NCBI RefSeq assembly: GCF_014203755.1 | Contig: NZ_JACHJS010000001.1 | Span: 5,642,001-5,706,000 of the forward strand | Source: Saccharothrix violaceirubra | GTDB lineage: Bacteria > Actinomycetota > Actinomycetes > Mycobacteriales > Pseudonocardiaceae | Length of the DNA: 64,000 nucleotides | Direction of reading: 5' to 3' | Shown: in pieces, positions 1 through 8,545 of the stretch | Layout: every line of letters begins with the position of its first letter | How positions within the stretch are numbered: the first letter of the stretch is position 1 | Notes under the pieces: model-generated | Seen by the model: only the letters and a program-made list of their open reading frames with translations | What the model was told of the DNA's origin: nothing | The model's database searches: none | Position numbers and translations under genes: made by a program

Positions 1-150
1 CGCGGCCATGTCGTTGCGCACGGTCGCGCTGCTCACGCCGAGGTTGTGCCGCTCGACCAGGGCCTTGGAGCCGACCGGTTCCTGGTTGGACACGTAGTCG
101 GCGACGATCGCCCGCAGCACGTCGAAACGGCGCTCATCGGCGTTCACCAC
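1..150 (-). CDS. hrcA: Heat-inducible transcription repressor HrcA, N-terminal fragment
   Basis: The 50 codons inside the window read [19 protein letters not shown] and then an [11 protein letters not shown] segment, the N-terminal winged helix of HrcA. HrcA represses groE/dnaK-type chaperone genes by binding CIRCE operators. A GAGGTGA ribosome site lies just upstream (about 154-160), so the start is GTG at 150, or a second GTG at 147. The rest of the gene, and probably dnaJ, lies outside the window. No CIRCE operator is visible in the 92-bp gap to the divergent acetyltransferase. The family call is firm; only the C-terminal domain is unseen. Confidence 0.9.
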   Translation of the reverse strand, partial: MVNADERRFDVLRAIVADYVSNQEPVGSKALVERHNLGVSSATVRNDMAA

Positions 151-242
151 GCGTCACCTCCGTCAGGGGACAGTCCTCCCACCGAGTTTACGGAGGTGGC
201 GGGCGGTCACGGGAATCCCGCACCGGAAACACGGTCGCCGCG

Positions 243-1007
243 GTGAGGTATCCCCCGATAGCGTCCGGCGTGCTCATCCCCCGAATCCAGGCCGCGCTGC
301 GCGCGTCGATCGTCGACGACTCCGTGCGGGTGGGGCCGTTCCTGGTCCGCTTCGACGCCGGTTCCGACCACCCGTTCCTCAACTACGCCGTGCCCGACGA
401 CGGCGCCGACCCCACGTCCGAGCAGGTCGCGGAGCTGGTGGCGGCGTTCCGCGCGCGGTCGCGCACGCCCCGGCTGGAGTACCTGCGCCCGGCGCCGGCC
501 GCCGACGCGGCGCTGGCGGCGGCCGGGTTCACCGTCGACCAGCTGCTGCCGATGATGGCGATCGACGCGCTGACCGCGCCGCCGACGCCGGCCGGGGTGG
601 CGCTCGCACTCGCCACTTCGGACGCGGACCTGTTCGACGTGGCGACGGTGCAGAACGTCGGCTTCGGGGTGGACGCGCCGGCGACCGACTCGGACGTGGC
701 GCGGCAGCGGGCCGTGCTGGACGCGGGCGGGTTCGCGGTCGTGGCCCGGCTCGGCGACGCGGTGGTGGGCGCCGGCGTGGCGACGGCACCGCACGACGGG
801 CTGTCGCAGGTGGCCGGCATCGCCGTGCCGGAGGCGTTCCGCCGGCGGGGGATCGCGTCGACGGTGTGCGCGGACCTGACCGCACGGGTGTTCGCGGCCG
901 GGTGGACGCCGTTCCTGGAGACCGAACCGGACGGGAAGGTCACCCGGCTGTACGGGCCGCTGGGGTTCTACAAGATCGGCGAGTCGGCGGCCGTCACGCT
1001 CAAGTGA
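243..1007 (+). CDS. GNAT family N-acetyltransferase
   Basis: 254 residues from GTG 243; an in-frame GTG at 270 is an alternative. The C-terminal half has the GNAT fold, with an acetyl-CoA loop VPEAFRRRGIAS around residues 194-206 and a closing YGPLGFYKIGE segment. The N-terminal 110 residues are more divergent and may form a second, degenerate GNAT-like lobe. The acceptor substrate cannot be inferred. It is divergent from hrcA, and its stop overlaps the convergent hemW stop by 8 bp. It sits between hemW and hrcA, which are often adjacent in actinobacteria. Confidence 0.8.
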   Translation: MRYPPIASGVLIPRIQAALRASIVDDSVRVGPFLVRFDAGSDHPFLNYAVPDDGADPTSEQVAELVAAFRARSRTPRLEYLRPAPAADAALAAAGFTVDQLLPMMAIDALTAPPTPAGVALALATSDADLFDVATVQNVGFGVDAPATDSDVARQRAVLDAGGFAVVARLGDAVVGAGVATAPHDGLSQVAGIAVPEAFRRRGIASTVCADLTARVFAAGWTPFLETEPDGKVTRLYGPLGFYKIGESAAVTLK

Positions 1008-2223
1008 GGCGGTGCACGACCGCGTCGGCGAGCAGTCGGCCCCGGTCGGTCAGCACGCAGCGGCCCGCCGCGAGCGCGGCCTCGTCGAGCAGGCCGTCGA
1101 CCGCGGCGGCCTTGGCCCGCGCGCGACCGTCCTCGTCGAGCACGTCCAGCGGCAGTCCCTCGGCCAGGCGCAGTTCGAGCAGCACGCGTTCGACCCGCCG
1201 GTCGTCGGGGGTCAGGGTCTCGCGGCCGGCGGCGGGCGAGCCGCCCGCCGTGAGGAGTTCGGCGTACTTGGCCGGGTGTTTGACGTTCCACCAGCGCACG
1301 CCGCCGACGTGGCTGTGCGCGCCCGGTCCGGCGCCCCACCAGTCCGCGCCCTGCCAGTAGAGGAGGTTGTGGCGGCAGCGGGCGTCCTCGGTCGCGGCCC
1401 AGTTCGAGACCTCGTACCACCGCAGGCCCTGCGCGGTCAGGGCCGCGTCGACGAGTTCGTACTTGTCGGCCAGCACGTCGTCGTCGGGCATCGGCACCTC
1501 GCCGCGCCGCACCCGGCGGGCCAGGGCCGTGCCCTCCTCGACGATCAGCGCGTACGCCGACACGTGGTCCACCCCCGCCGAGCGCACGGCGTCGAGCGAC
1601 GCGCGCAGGTCGTCGAGCGACTCGCCGGGCGTGCCGTAGATCAGGTCGAGGTTCACGTGCTCGAAACCGGCCTCGCGCGCCTCCCGCGCCGCCGCGGCGG
1701 GACGGCCCGGGGTGTGGACGCGGTCGAGCACGGCGAGCACGTGCCGCACCGCCGACTGCATGCCCAGCGACACCCGCGTGTAACCGGCGTCACGAAGGGC
1801 GCCGAAGAATTCCGGTGACGTGGACTCCGGATTCGACTCCGTGGTGACTTCGGCGCCGGGCGCCAGACCGAACGCGCCGCGCACCGCGTCGAGCACGGCC
1901 GCGAGACCGTCGGCGCCCAGGAGTGACGGAGTGCCACCGCCCACGAACACGGTGTCGGCACGCGGCGGGGTGCCGAGCACGGTCGCGGCGAGGTCGAGTT
2001 CGCGCTTCACGGCGTCCAGCCACGACGCCGGTGACGCCGATGTGCCCAGCTCACCGGCGGTGTAGGTGTTGAAGTCGCAGTAGCCGCAGCGGGTCGCGCA
2101 GAACGGCACGTGCACGTACACGCCGAACGGGCGGGTACCGAGACCGGTCAGCGCCGAGGAGGGCAGTGAGCCGTCGGCGGGCGCGGGATCACCGGTCGGC
2201 AGGGCGGAGGGCATGGGCCCCAT
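1000..2223 (-). CDS. hemW: Radical SAM heme chaperone HemW (coproporphyrinogen oxidase-like)
   Basis: 407 residues. The radical-SAM motif CATRCGYC occupies residues 42-49 and is followed by DFNTYT, typical of HemW. HemW binds a 4Fe-4S cluster and heme and is thought to deliver heme to apoproteins. It was formerly annotated as oxygen-independent coproporphyrinogen III oxidase. A GGGTPS segment further on also fits the family. Start codons ATG 2223 and ATG 2214 are equally plausible, and no strong ribosome site separates them. The reading frame stays open further upstream, but that part does not resemble HemW and overlaps the leader-peptide region on the other strand. Confidence 0.9.
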   Translation of the reverse strand: MGPMPSALPTGDPAPADGSLPSSALTGLGTRPFGVYVHVPFCATRCGYCDFNTYTAGELGTSASPASWLDAVKRELDLAATVLGTPPRADTVFVGGGTPSLLGADGLAAVLDAVRGAFGLAPGAEVTTESNPESTSPEFFGALRDAGYTRVSLGMQSAVRHVLAVLDRVHTPGRPAAAAREAREAGFEHVNLDLIYGTPGESLDDLRASLDAVRSAGVDHVSAYALIVEEGTALARRVRRGEVPMPDDDVLADKYELVDAALTAQGLRWYEVSNWAATEDARCRHNLLYWQGADWWGAGPGAHSHVGGVRWWNVKHPAKYAELLTAGGSPAAGRETLTPDDRRVERVLLELRLAEGLPLDVLDEDGRARAKAAAVDGLLDEAALAAGRCVLTDRGRLLADAVVHRLT

Positions 2224-2308
2224 TGTCCCATCTACCAGCGCCGTGACCCCCGTCCCACCATCCGGTTGACTGTGGACCACGGGGTGGACACATGGCACCC
2301 TGACAGCC

Positions 2309-2395
2309 ATGACGTCGACCGGAATCCGCCTGGTGGTACGCCGCCATGTGGATTTTCGTCGCGTCTCCAGCGCGATGTGCCGCAGGTCGGCATAA
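2309..2395 (+). CDS. Putative sulfur-operon leader peptide (28 aa uORF)
   Basis: A 28-codon frame from ATG 2309 to TAA 2393-2395, ending RRHVDFRRVSSAMCRRSA. From memory, actinobacteria carry a family of short leader peptides with an R-H-V-D-(F/L)-x-R-V-(S/A)-S-A-x-C core upstream of sulfur and cysteine genes. This one is 108 bp upstream of the sulfite reductase start and in the same orientation. The likely role is cis control: ribosome behaviour at the Met-Cys-Arg-Arg end would change expression of the operon downstream. I saw no clear terminator/antiterminator pair between 2396 and 2490, so the mechanism is open. Confidence 0.75.
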   Translation: MTSTGIRLVVRRHVDFRRVSSAMCRRSA

Positions 2396-2503
2396 CCGCG
2401 CGCGACTGTTGTTCCCGTCGGCGCCGGTTGCGCTGACGAGACCCCCACCACGCACCCCGGGACTCGTACGCGCACCAGCGCCCCGAATCCCCGGAGGACG
2501 AGG

Positions 2504-4186
2504 ATGGTCCCCCCGACTACGACGCCTGGGCGCGCCAAGCAGCGCCGAGGTGAGGGGCAGTGGGCGCTGGGCTACCGCGAGCCGCTGAACCCGAACGAGC
2601 GGAGCAAGAAGGACGACAACCCGCTCAACGTGCGGGCGCGGATCGAGAACATCTACGCCCGCGGCGGGTTCGCCTCCATCGACCCCGGCGACCTGCGTGG
2701 CCGCTTCCGCTGGTACGGCCTGTACACGCAGCGCAAGCCCGGCATCGACGGCGGCCGTACCGGCGCGTTGGAGCCCGAAGAGCTGGACGACGAGTACTTC
2801 ATGCTGCGCGTCCGCATCGACGGCGGCCGGCTGACCACCCAGCAGCTCGCGCTGATCGGCGAGCTGTCGCAGACGTACGCGCGCGACACGGCCGACATCA
2901 CCGACCGGCAGAACGTGCAGTACCACTGGATCCGCATCGAGGACGTCCCCGCGCTCTGGCAGCGGCTGGAGGACGCGGGCCTGACGACGATGGAGGCGTG
3001 CGGCGACAGCCCACGCGTCGTGCTCGGTTCCCCGGTGGCGGGCATCTCCGCGGACGAGATCATCGACGGCTCCCCCGCCATCGACGAGATCCTCGAGCGC
3101 TACATCGGCGACCCGCGCTTCGCCAACCTGCCGCGCAAGTTCAAGACCTCGATCTCGGGCCGGCAGGACACCGCCCACGAGATCCACGACATCGCGTTCG
3201 TCGGCGTCGAGCACCCCGAGCACGGCCCCGGGTTCGACCTGTGGGTCGGCGGCGGCCTGTCCACGAACCCGATGCTGGCCAAGCGGCTGGGCGTCTGGGT
3301 GCCGCGCGACGAGGTGCCGGCCGTGTGGGAGGGCGTGATCAGCGTCTTCCGCGACTACGGCTACCGCCGGCTGCGGCACCGCGCGCGGATCAAGTTCCTG
3401 GTGGCGGACTGGGGTCCGGAGAAGTTCCGCCAGGTGCTGGAGGACGAGTTCCTCGGCCGCAAGCTGATCGACGGCCCGGCGCCGGAGACGCCCGCGCGGC
3501 CCATCGACCACATCGGCGTGCACCGGCAGAAGGACGGCCTGTTCTACGTCGGCGCCGCGCCGGTCGCCGGCCGCGTGTCCGGGTCGATCCTGGTCGAGGT
3601 GGCCAAGGCCGTCGAGCGGGCCGGGTCGAACCGGGTCCGGCTGACCCCGCAGCAGAAGCTGGTCGTGCTCGACGTGGCCGAGGCCGAGGTCAAGGGCCTC
3701 CAGGCGGCGCTGGCCGAACTGGGGTTGCAGACCGAGCCGTCGCCGTGGCGGCGGGGCATCATGGCGTGCACCGGCATCGAGTTCTGCAAGCTCGCGATCG
3801 TGGAGACCAAGGCCCGCGCGGCGACGTTGGTCGACGAGTTGGAATCGCGGCTCGCGGACATCACCGACGGCACGACCGCGCCACTGGCCGTGCACATCAA
3901 CGGCTGCCCCAACTCGTGCGCGCGCATCCAGACCGCCGACATCGGGCTCAAGGGCCAGATCGTCACCGACGAGGCGGGCAACCAGGTCGAGGGCTTCCAG
4001 GTCCACCTGGGCGGCGGGCTCGGGCTCGATTCGGGCTTCGGGCGCAAACTGCGCGGCCACAAGGTGACCGCGACCGACCTCCCGGACTACGTCGAACGGG
4101 TTGTCCGCAATTTTGTGGCACAAAAAGAGGAAGACGAGCGTTTCGCACAGTGGGTCGCCCGTGCCGACGAGGCAGACCTGAGGTGA
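2504..4186 (+). CDS. sirA: Ferredoxin-dependent assimilatory sulfite reductase (siroheme, 4Fe-4S)
   Basis: 560 residues. Catalyses six-electron reduction of sulfite to sulfide in the cytoplasm. Cluster and siroheme ligands are visible as Cys422 and Cys428 (CTGIEFC) and Cys468 and Cys472 (GCPNSC). Tyr74 (GLYTQ) and Cys166 (EACGDS) fall where M. tuberculosis SirA/NirA has its covalent Tyr69-Cys161 pair, with a constant offset of five, which favours sulfite over nitrite reductase. GGAGGA at 2493-2498 supports ATG 2504. First enzyme gene of the sulfur operon; the leader peptide lies upstream and a strong hairpin follows. Nitrite reductase is the alternative annotation for this family. Confidence 0.93.
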   Translation: MVPPTTTPGRAKQRRGEGQWALGYREPLNPNERSKKDDNPLNVRARIENIYARGGFASIDPGDLRGRFRWYGLYTQRKPGIDGGRTGALEPEELDDEYFMLRVRIDGGRLTTQQLALIGELSQTYARDTADITDRQNVQYHWIRIEDVPALWQRLEDAGLTTMEACGDSPRVVLGSPVAGISADEIIDGSPAIDEILERYIGDPRFANLPRKFKTSISGRQDTAHEIHDIAFVGVEHPEHGPGFDLWVGGGLSTNPMLAKRLGVWVPRDEVPAVWEGVISVFRDYGYRRLRHRARIKFLVADWGPEKFRQVLEDEFLGRKLIDGPAPETPARPIDHIGVHRQKDGLFYVGAAPVAGRVSGSILVEVAKAVERAGSNRVRLTPQQKLVVLDVAEAEVKGLQAALAELGLQTEPSPWRRGIMACTGIEFCKLAIVETKARAATLVDELESRLADITDGTTAPLAVHINGCPNSCARIQTADIGLKGQIVTDEAGNQVEGFQVHLGGGLGLDSGFGRKLRGHKVTATDLPDYVERVVRNFVAQKEEDERFAQWVARADEADLR

Positions 4187-4242
4187 GCGCGCGAGAACGC
4201 GTTGGTCGTCCGGGGTCGGCTTCCGGCCGTGGAGCTTGCGGA

Positions 4243-4282
4243 ATCGCCGGAAGTCGGCCCCGGACGGCCGACTTCCGGCGAT
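4243..4282 (+). repeat. Perfect 17-bp inverted repeat in the sirA downstream gap
   Basis: Arms 4243-4259 (atcgccggaagtcggcc) and 4266-4282 pair perfectly around a six-base loop. The hairpin fills most of the 123-bp gap between the sirA stop and the zinc-ribbon gene, the only sizeable gap in the operon. There is no T-run after it, so it is more likely an mRNA processing or stability element, or a partial transcription barrier, than a full intrinsic terminator. Confidence 0.75.
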
Positions 4283-4309
4283 CGAGCCGCCGACTCCGGA
4301 GGAGCGGCC

Positions 4310-4468
4310 ATGAGTGACCGAGCGACACCTTTTTACTGTCCCTACTGCGGAGATGAGGACCTCCGGCCCCAGGAGGAGCCCGCCTACTCCTGGCTCTGCA
4401 ACTCGTGCCGCCGCGTGTTCACCGTGAAGTTCATTGGTCTCAACCTTCCCCAGGAGGTGCAGCGATGA
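4310..4468 (+). CDS. Small zinc-ribbon protein of the sulfur operon
   Basis: 52 residues with two CxxC knuckles, YCPYCG near residue 10 and CNSC near residue 30, spaced as a rubredoxin/zinc-ribbon fold. GGAGGAG at 4298-4304 sets the ATG start at 4310. Its stop overlaps the cysH start (ATGA, 4465-4468), so translation is probably coupled. From memory, a small hypothetical protein sits at this place between sulfite reductase and cysH in Streptomyces as well. Function unknown. A metal-binding or electron-transfer helper for sulfite or APS reduction is an inference from position only. Confidence 0.85.
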   Translation: MSDRATPFYCPYCGDEDLRPQEEPAYSWLCNSCRRVFTVKFIGLNLPQEVQR

Positions 4469-5166
4469 CCGCCCCGTCACGGGTCGAGGAGCTGAAGGTG
4501 ATCGCGGAAGCGGCGTCGGTCGAACTGGCCGACGCGTCCGCGGACGAGGCGTTGGCGTGGACCGCGCGGACGTTCGGCGAAAGCTGGATCGTCGCGTCGA
4601 ACATGCAGGACGCGGTGCTGATCGACCTGGCCACCAAGGTCAAGTCCGACATCGACGTGCTGTTCCTGGAAACCGGCTACCACTTCGCGGAGACCATCGG
4701 CACGCGTGATGCGGTCGACCTGGTCTACCCCGACGTGCACATCGTGAACGCGGCGGCCGAGCAGTCGGTCGCCGAGCAGGAGGCCGAGTTCGGCCTGCTG
4801 AACCAGACCGATCCCGGCCGGTGCTGCCGACTGCGCAAGGTGATCCCCTTGCAGGCGACCCTGCGCAACTACGACGCGTGGGTCACCGGCGTGCGCCGGG
4901 TCGACGCGCCCACGCGCGCGACTACGCCGATCGTGCAGTGGGACGAGCGCAACGGGCTGGTCAAGATCAATCCGATCGCGGCGTGGTCGGACGACGAGTT
5001 CAACGCCTACATCGCCGACCGCGGGATCCTCGAGAACCCGCTGGTGCAGGCCGGTTATCCCTCCATCGGCTGCGCGCCCTGCACCGCGAAGCCGTTGCCG
5101 GGAGCCGACCCGCGCAGCGGTCGGTGGGCAGGCCAGGCCAAGACGGAATGCGGGTTGCACGGATGA
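4465..5166 (+). CDS. cysH: Assimilatory APS reductase (4Fe-4S), CysH family
   Basis: 233 residues. Reduces adenosine 5'-phosphosulfate to sulfite using thioredoxin. The cluster-type cysteines are present: CC in GRCCRLRK and CxxC in GCAPCT. These distinguish APS reductase from cluster-free PAPS reductase. The catalytic cysteine is in the C-terminal KTECGLHG. The start overlaps the zinc-ribbon stop (ATGA) and the stop overlaps cysD (ATGA), so the three are translationally coupled. No APS kinase gene is in the operon, which fits direct use of APS. Confidence 0.95.
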   Translation: MTAPSRVEELKVIAEAASVELADASADEALAWTARTFGESWIVASNMQDAVLIDLATKVKSDIDVLFLETGYHFAETIGTRDAVDLVYPDVHIVNAAAEQSVAEQEAEFGLLNQTDPGRCCRLRKVIPLQATLRNYDAWVTGVRRVDAPTRATTPIVQWDERNGLVKINPIAAWSDDEFNAYIADRGILENPLVQAGYPSIGCAPCTAKPLPGADPRSGRWAGQAKTECGLHG

Positions 5167-6086
5167 GCGGCACAGCCACGACGGGGACGTCGTCGACACT
5201 GGACACCCTCGGTCGCCTGGAATCGGAGGCGATCCACATCTTCCGGGAGGTGGCGGGCGAGTTCGACCGACCGGTGATCCTGTTCTCCGGCGGCAAGGAC
5301 TCGACCCTGCTGCTGCACCTGGCGGTGAAGGCGTTCTGGCCCGCGCCGGTGCCGTTTCCGCTGTTGCACGTGGACACCGGGCACAACTTCGACGAAGTGA
5401 TCGAATTCCGTGACCGTGTCGTTGCCGAACACGGACTTCGACTGGAAGTCGCGAAGGTCCAGGATTACATCGACGACGGAAGGTTGTCGGAACGTCCCGA
5501 CGGTACCCGGAATCCGTTGCAGACAGTACCCCTGCTCGATGCGATCACCTCTCACAAGTTCGACGCGGTGTTCGGCGGCGGACGCCGCGACGAGGAGCGC
5601 GCACGGGCCAAGGAACGCATTTTCAGCCTGCGTAACGCGTTCGGACAGTGGGAGCCGCGGCGGCAGCGTCCCGAATTGTGGAACCTCTACAACGGAAGGC
5701 ACCGCCCGGGGGAACATGTACGCGTGTTCCCGCTGTCCAACTGGACGGAACTTGACGTCTGGCACTACATCGCGAGGGAGGGGATCGAATTGCCTTCGAT
5801 CTACTACGCCCACACGCGCGATGTGTACCTGCGTGACGGCATGTGGCTCGCGGAAGGTCCGTGGGGCGGGCCGCGCGACGGTGAAGAACTGATCACGAAG
5901 ACCATCCGCTACCGGACGGTCGGAGACGGATCCTGCACCGGCGCGGTCGAGTCCGACGCCACCGACATCGAGGCCGTCATCGCCGAAGTGGCGGCGTCCC
6001 GGTTGACCGAGCGCGGCGCCACGCGTGCCGACGACCGGCTGTCGGAAGCCGCCATGGAGGACCGCAAGCGGGAGGGCTACTTCTAG
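5163..6086 (+). CDS. cysD: Sulfate adenylyltransferase subunit 2 (CysD)
   Basis: 307 residues. Small subunit of ATP sulfurylase, which makes APS from sulfate and ATP. The PP-loop SGGKDS is at residues 42-47, and the family segments HVDTGHNF, VFGGGRRDEE and FPLSNWTELDVW follow. ATG 5163 overlaps the cysH stop. The stop TAG directly abuts the cysN start with no spacer, as expected for subunits made in equal amounts. Length is normal for the family. Confidence 0.96.
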   Translation: MSGTATTGTSSTLDTLGRLESEAIHIFREVAGEFDRPVILFSGGKDSTLLLHLAVKAFWPAPVPFPLLHVDTGHNFDEVIEFRDRVVAEHGLRLEVAKVQDYIDDGRLSERPDGTRNPLQTVPLLDAITSHKFDAVFGGGRRDEERARAKERIFSLRNAFGQWEPRRQRPELWNLYNGRHRPGEHVRVFPLSNWTELDVWHYIAREGIELPSIYYAHTRDVYLRDGMWLAEGPWGGPRDGEELITKTIRYRTVGDGSCTGAVESDATDIEAVIAEVAASRLTERGATRADDRLSEAAMEDRKREGYF

Positions 6087-7412
6087 ATGAGCGACCTGTT
6101 GAGATTGGCCACGGCGGGCAGCGTGGACGACGGCAAGTCCACTTTGGTCGGACGACTGCTGTACGACACCAAGTCCGTGCTCGCCGACACGCTCGACGCG
6201 GTGCACCGCGCCAGCGCGGACCGGGGACTGACGACTCCGGACCTGTCGCTGCTCGTGGACGGGCTGCGCTCCGAGCGTGAACAGGGCATCACCATCGACG
6301 TGGCATACCGCTACTTCGCCACGCCGCGAAGGTCTTTCGTGCTGGCGGACACCCCGGGACACGTGCAGTACACCCGCAACACGGTGACCGGCGCGTCCAC
6401 CGCGCAGCTCGGCGTGCTGCTGGTCGACGCCCGCAAGGGCGTCGTCGAGCAGACCCGCCGGCACGCGGCGGTGCTCGCGCTGCTGGGCGTCCCGCGCCTG
6501 GTGCTCGCGGTGAACAAGATCGACCTGGTCGACTACGACCCGGTCGTGTTCTCCCGCATCGCCAAGGAGTTCACCGCGCACGCGCTCGCCCTCGGCTTCA
6601 CCGAGGACGCGGTCGTGGAGATCCCGGTGTCGGCCCTCGCGGGCGACAACGTGGTCGAGCGCTCGGCGCGGACGCCCTGGTACACCGGCCCCACCCTGTT
6701 GGAGCACCTGGAGACCGTGCCGGTCGAGCCCGACCCGCACGACGCGCCGTTCCGGTTCCCGGTGCAGTACGTGATCAGGCCGCGCACCGCGCAGTTCCCG
6801 GACTACCGGGGCTACGCGGGCCAGGTGGCGGCGGGCACGGTGCGGGTCGGCGACGAGATCGTCGTCCTGCCCTCGGGTCTGCGCAGCCGCGTGGAGGGGA
6901 TCGACACCGCCGACGGCCCGCTGGAGGAGGCGTTCGCCGGTCAGTCGGTGACGCTCCTGCTCGCCGACGACGTGGACATCTCACGCGGCGACCTGATCGC
7001 GCCCGCCGACTCGCGCCCGGCCGTCGTCGACGAGTTCGACGCGACCGTGTGCTGGTTGTCGGACAAGGCTTTGACACCCGGAGCCCGGGTGCTGGTCAAG
7101 CACGGCACGCGCACCGTGCAGGCCATCGTGACCGAACTGCGCACCCGGTTCGACGAGCAGCGGCTGGCGAGCACCGCCGGTCCGGACTCGTTGAACCTCA
7201 ACGAGATCGGCCAGGTCGCCCTCCGCACCGCCGAGCCGGTGCCCGTCGACGACTACGCGCGCAGCCGGCGCACCGGCGCGTTCCTGGTCATCGACGCCGC
7301 CGACGGCAGCACCCTGGCGGCGGGTCTCGTGGGCGCGCCACTGCCCGAACTGGACGGTGTGGCAGGCGACGCGCGCGCCGACAACCACGCCCTCGTCTCC
7401 CCCGGCCCCTGA
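6087..7412 (+). CDS. cysN: Sulfate adenylyltransferase subunit 1, GTPase (CysN)
   Basis: 441 residues. GTPase subunit that couples GTP hydrolysis to APS synthesis by CysD. P-loop GSVDDGKST at residues 11-19, then DTPGH and NKID motifs, then the EF-Tu-like beta-barrel domains. It ends without the APS kinase (CysC) domain fused in some actinobacterial homologues. With cysC also absent from the operon, PAPS synthesis is not encoded here. Directly adjacent to cysD. Confidence 0.95.
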   Translation: MSDLLRLATAGSVDDGKSTLVGRLLYDTKSVLADTLDAVHRASADRGLTTPDLSLLVDGLRSEREQGITIDVAYRYFATPRRSFVLADTPGHVQYTRNTVTGASTAQLGVLLVDARKGVVEQTRRHAAVLALLGVPRLVLAVNKIDLVDYDPVVFSRIAKEFTAHALALGFTEDAVVEIPVSALAGDNVVERSARTPWYTGPTLLEHLETVPVEPDPHDAPFRFPVQYVIRPRTAQFPDYRGYAGQVAAGTVRVGDEIVVLPSGLRSRVEGIDTADGPLEEAFAGQSVTLLLADDVDISRGDLIAPADSRPAVVDEFDATVCWLSDKALTPGARVLVKHGTRTVQAIVTELRTRFDEQRLASTAGPDSLNLNEIGQVALRTAEPVPVDDYARSRRTGAFLVIDAADGSTLAAGLVGAPLPELDGVAGDARADNHALVSPGP

Positions 7413-7434
7413 CCTCCCGAAAGGCACCACCACC

Positions 7435-8523
7435 GTGAGCAGCAGACGCACCATCCTCACCAAGTCCTTCGCGATACTGACCGCGTTCGTCGCCCTGGCC
7501 GCGTGCTCACGGGCGGACGGTGGCGACACCGCGGCGTCGAACGCGCCGGCCCAGGACAAGGGACCGGCCGCCGAGATCCGACTCGGCTACTTCCCCAACG
7601 TCACGCACGCCGCCGCGCTGATCGGCGTGGAGAACGGCCTGTACGCCAAGGAACTGGGCAACACCAAGCTCACCACCCAGACGTTCAACGCCGGCCCCGA
7701 GGCGGTCAACGCGCTGCTGGGCAGCTCGCTCGACGCCACGTTCATCGGCTCCGGCCCGGCGATCAACGCGTTCGCCAAGTCCAACGGCGAGGCCGTGCGG
7801 CTGATCGCGGGCGCCACGTCCGGCGGCGCGCAGCTCGTGGTCAAGCCGGAGATCAACTCGGCGGCGGACCTCAAGGGCAAGGTCATCACCACCCCGCAGC
7901 TGGGCAACACGCAGGACGTGGCGCTCAAGAAGTGGCTGTCCGACCAGAAGCTCACCGTGGGCTCGGGCGCGGACCAGGTGAACATCACCAACACCGAGAA
8001 CGCCCAGTCGCTCGACCTGTTCAAGAAGGGCGACGTGCAGGGCGCGTGGGCGCCGGAGCCGTGGTCGTCGCGGCTGGTGCTCGACGCGGGCGCGAAGGTC
8101 CTCGTCGACGAGAAGACCCTGTGGGACGGCGGCAAGTTCCCGACCACCGTGCTGCTGGTGCGCACCGAGTTCCTGCGCGACCACCCGCAGACCGTCGAGG
8201 CGCTGCTGAAGGGCCACCTGGCCGCGACCGAGTTCGCGACGAGCAACAAGCCCGAGGCGAAGAAGATCGTCAACGAGGCGTTGAAGAAGCTCACGGGCAA
8301 GCAGCTGGGCGAGCCGGTGCTCGACCGCGCGTTCGACAACATCGAGCTGACGCTGGACCCGCAGGCGAAGTCCTTCCCGCAGTTGGCCAAGGACGCGGTC
8401 ACGGCGGGCGTTTCCAAGGAGGCGGCGAAGGTCGAGGGTCTCGTCGACTTCACGCTGCTGAACAAGGTGCTGACGGCCGCGGGCAAGCCGACCGTCGACG
8501 CCGCCGGACTGGACAAGAAGTAG
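7435..8523 (+). CDS. ABC transporter substrate-binding lipoprotein (SsuA-like)
   Basis: 362 residues from GTG 7435. A positively charged start, a hydrophobic stretch and lipobox LAAC (Cys24) indicate a lipoprotein signal peptide. The body is of the NMT1/SsuA type (LGYFPNVTHAAAL, then NALLGSSLDATFIGSGPA), a family that binds sulfonates, nitrate or similar small anions. Position inside the sulfur operon points to a sulfur source such as an alkanesulfonate or sulfate. The exact ligand cannot be read from sequence. Followed by its ATPase and permease genes. Confidence 0.88.
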   Translation: MSSRRTILTKSFAILTAFVALAACSRADGGDTAASNAPAQDKGPAAEIRLGYFPNVTHAAALIGVENGLYAKELGNTKLTTQTFNAGPEAVNALLGSSLDATFIGSGPAINAFAKSNGEAVRLIAGATSGGAQLVVKPEINSAADLKGKVITTPQLGNTQDVALKKWLSDQKLTVGSGADQVNITNTENAQSLDLFKKGDVQGAWAPEPWSSRLVLDAGAKVLVDEKTLWDGGKFPTTVLLVRTEFLRDHPQTVEALLKGHLAATEFATSNKPEAKKIVNEALKKLTGKQLGEPVLDRAFDNIELTLDPQAKSFPQLAKDAVTAGVSKEAAKVEGLVDFTLLNKVLTAAGKPTVDAAGLDKK

Positions 8524-8545
8524 CGACGGGGAAGGCAGGCACACC

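Noticed and set aside
2396..2500. Terminator/antiterminator pair after the leader peptide
   Set aside because: No stem of convincing length or T-run was found by eye, so attenuation by termination is not claimed.
2189..4480. A 763-codon open frame antisense to the sulfite reductase
   Set aside because: It is a shadow of sirA: Arg/Ala/Val-rich low-complexity translation, no ribosome site, and no recognisable domain.
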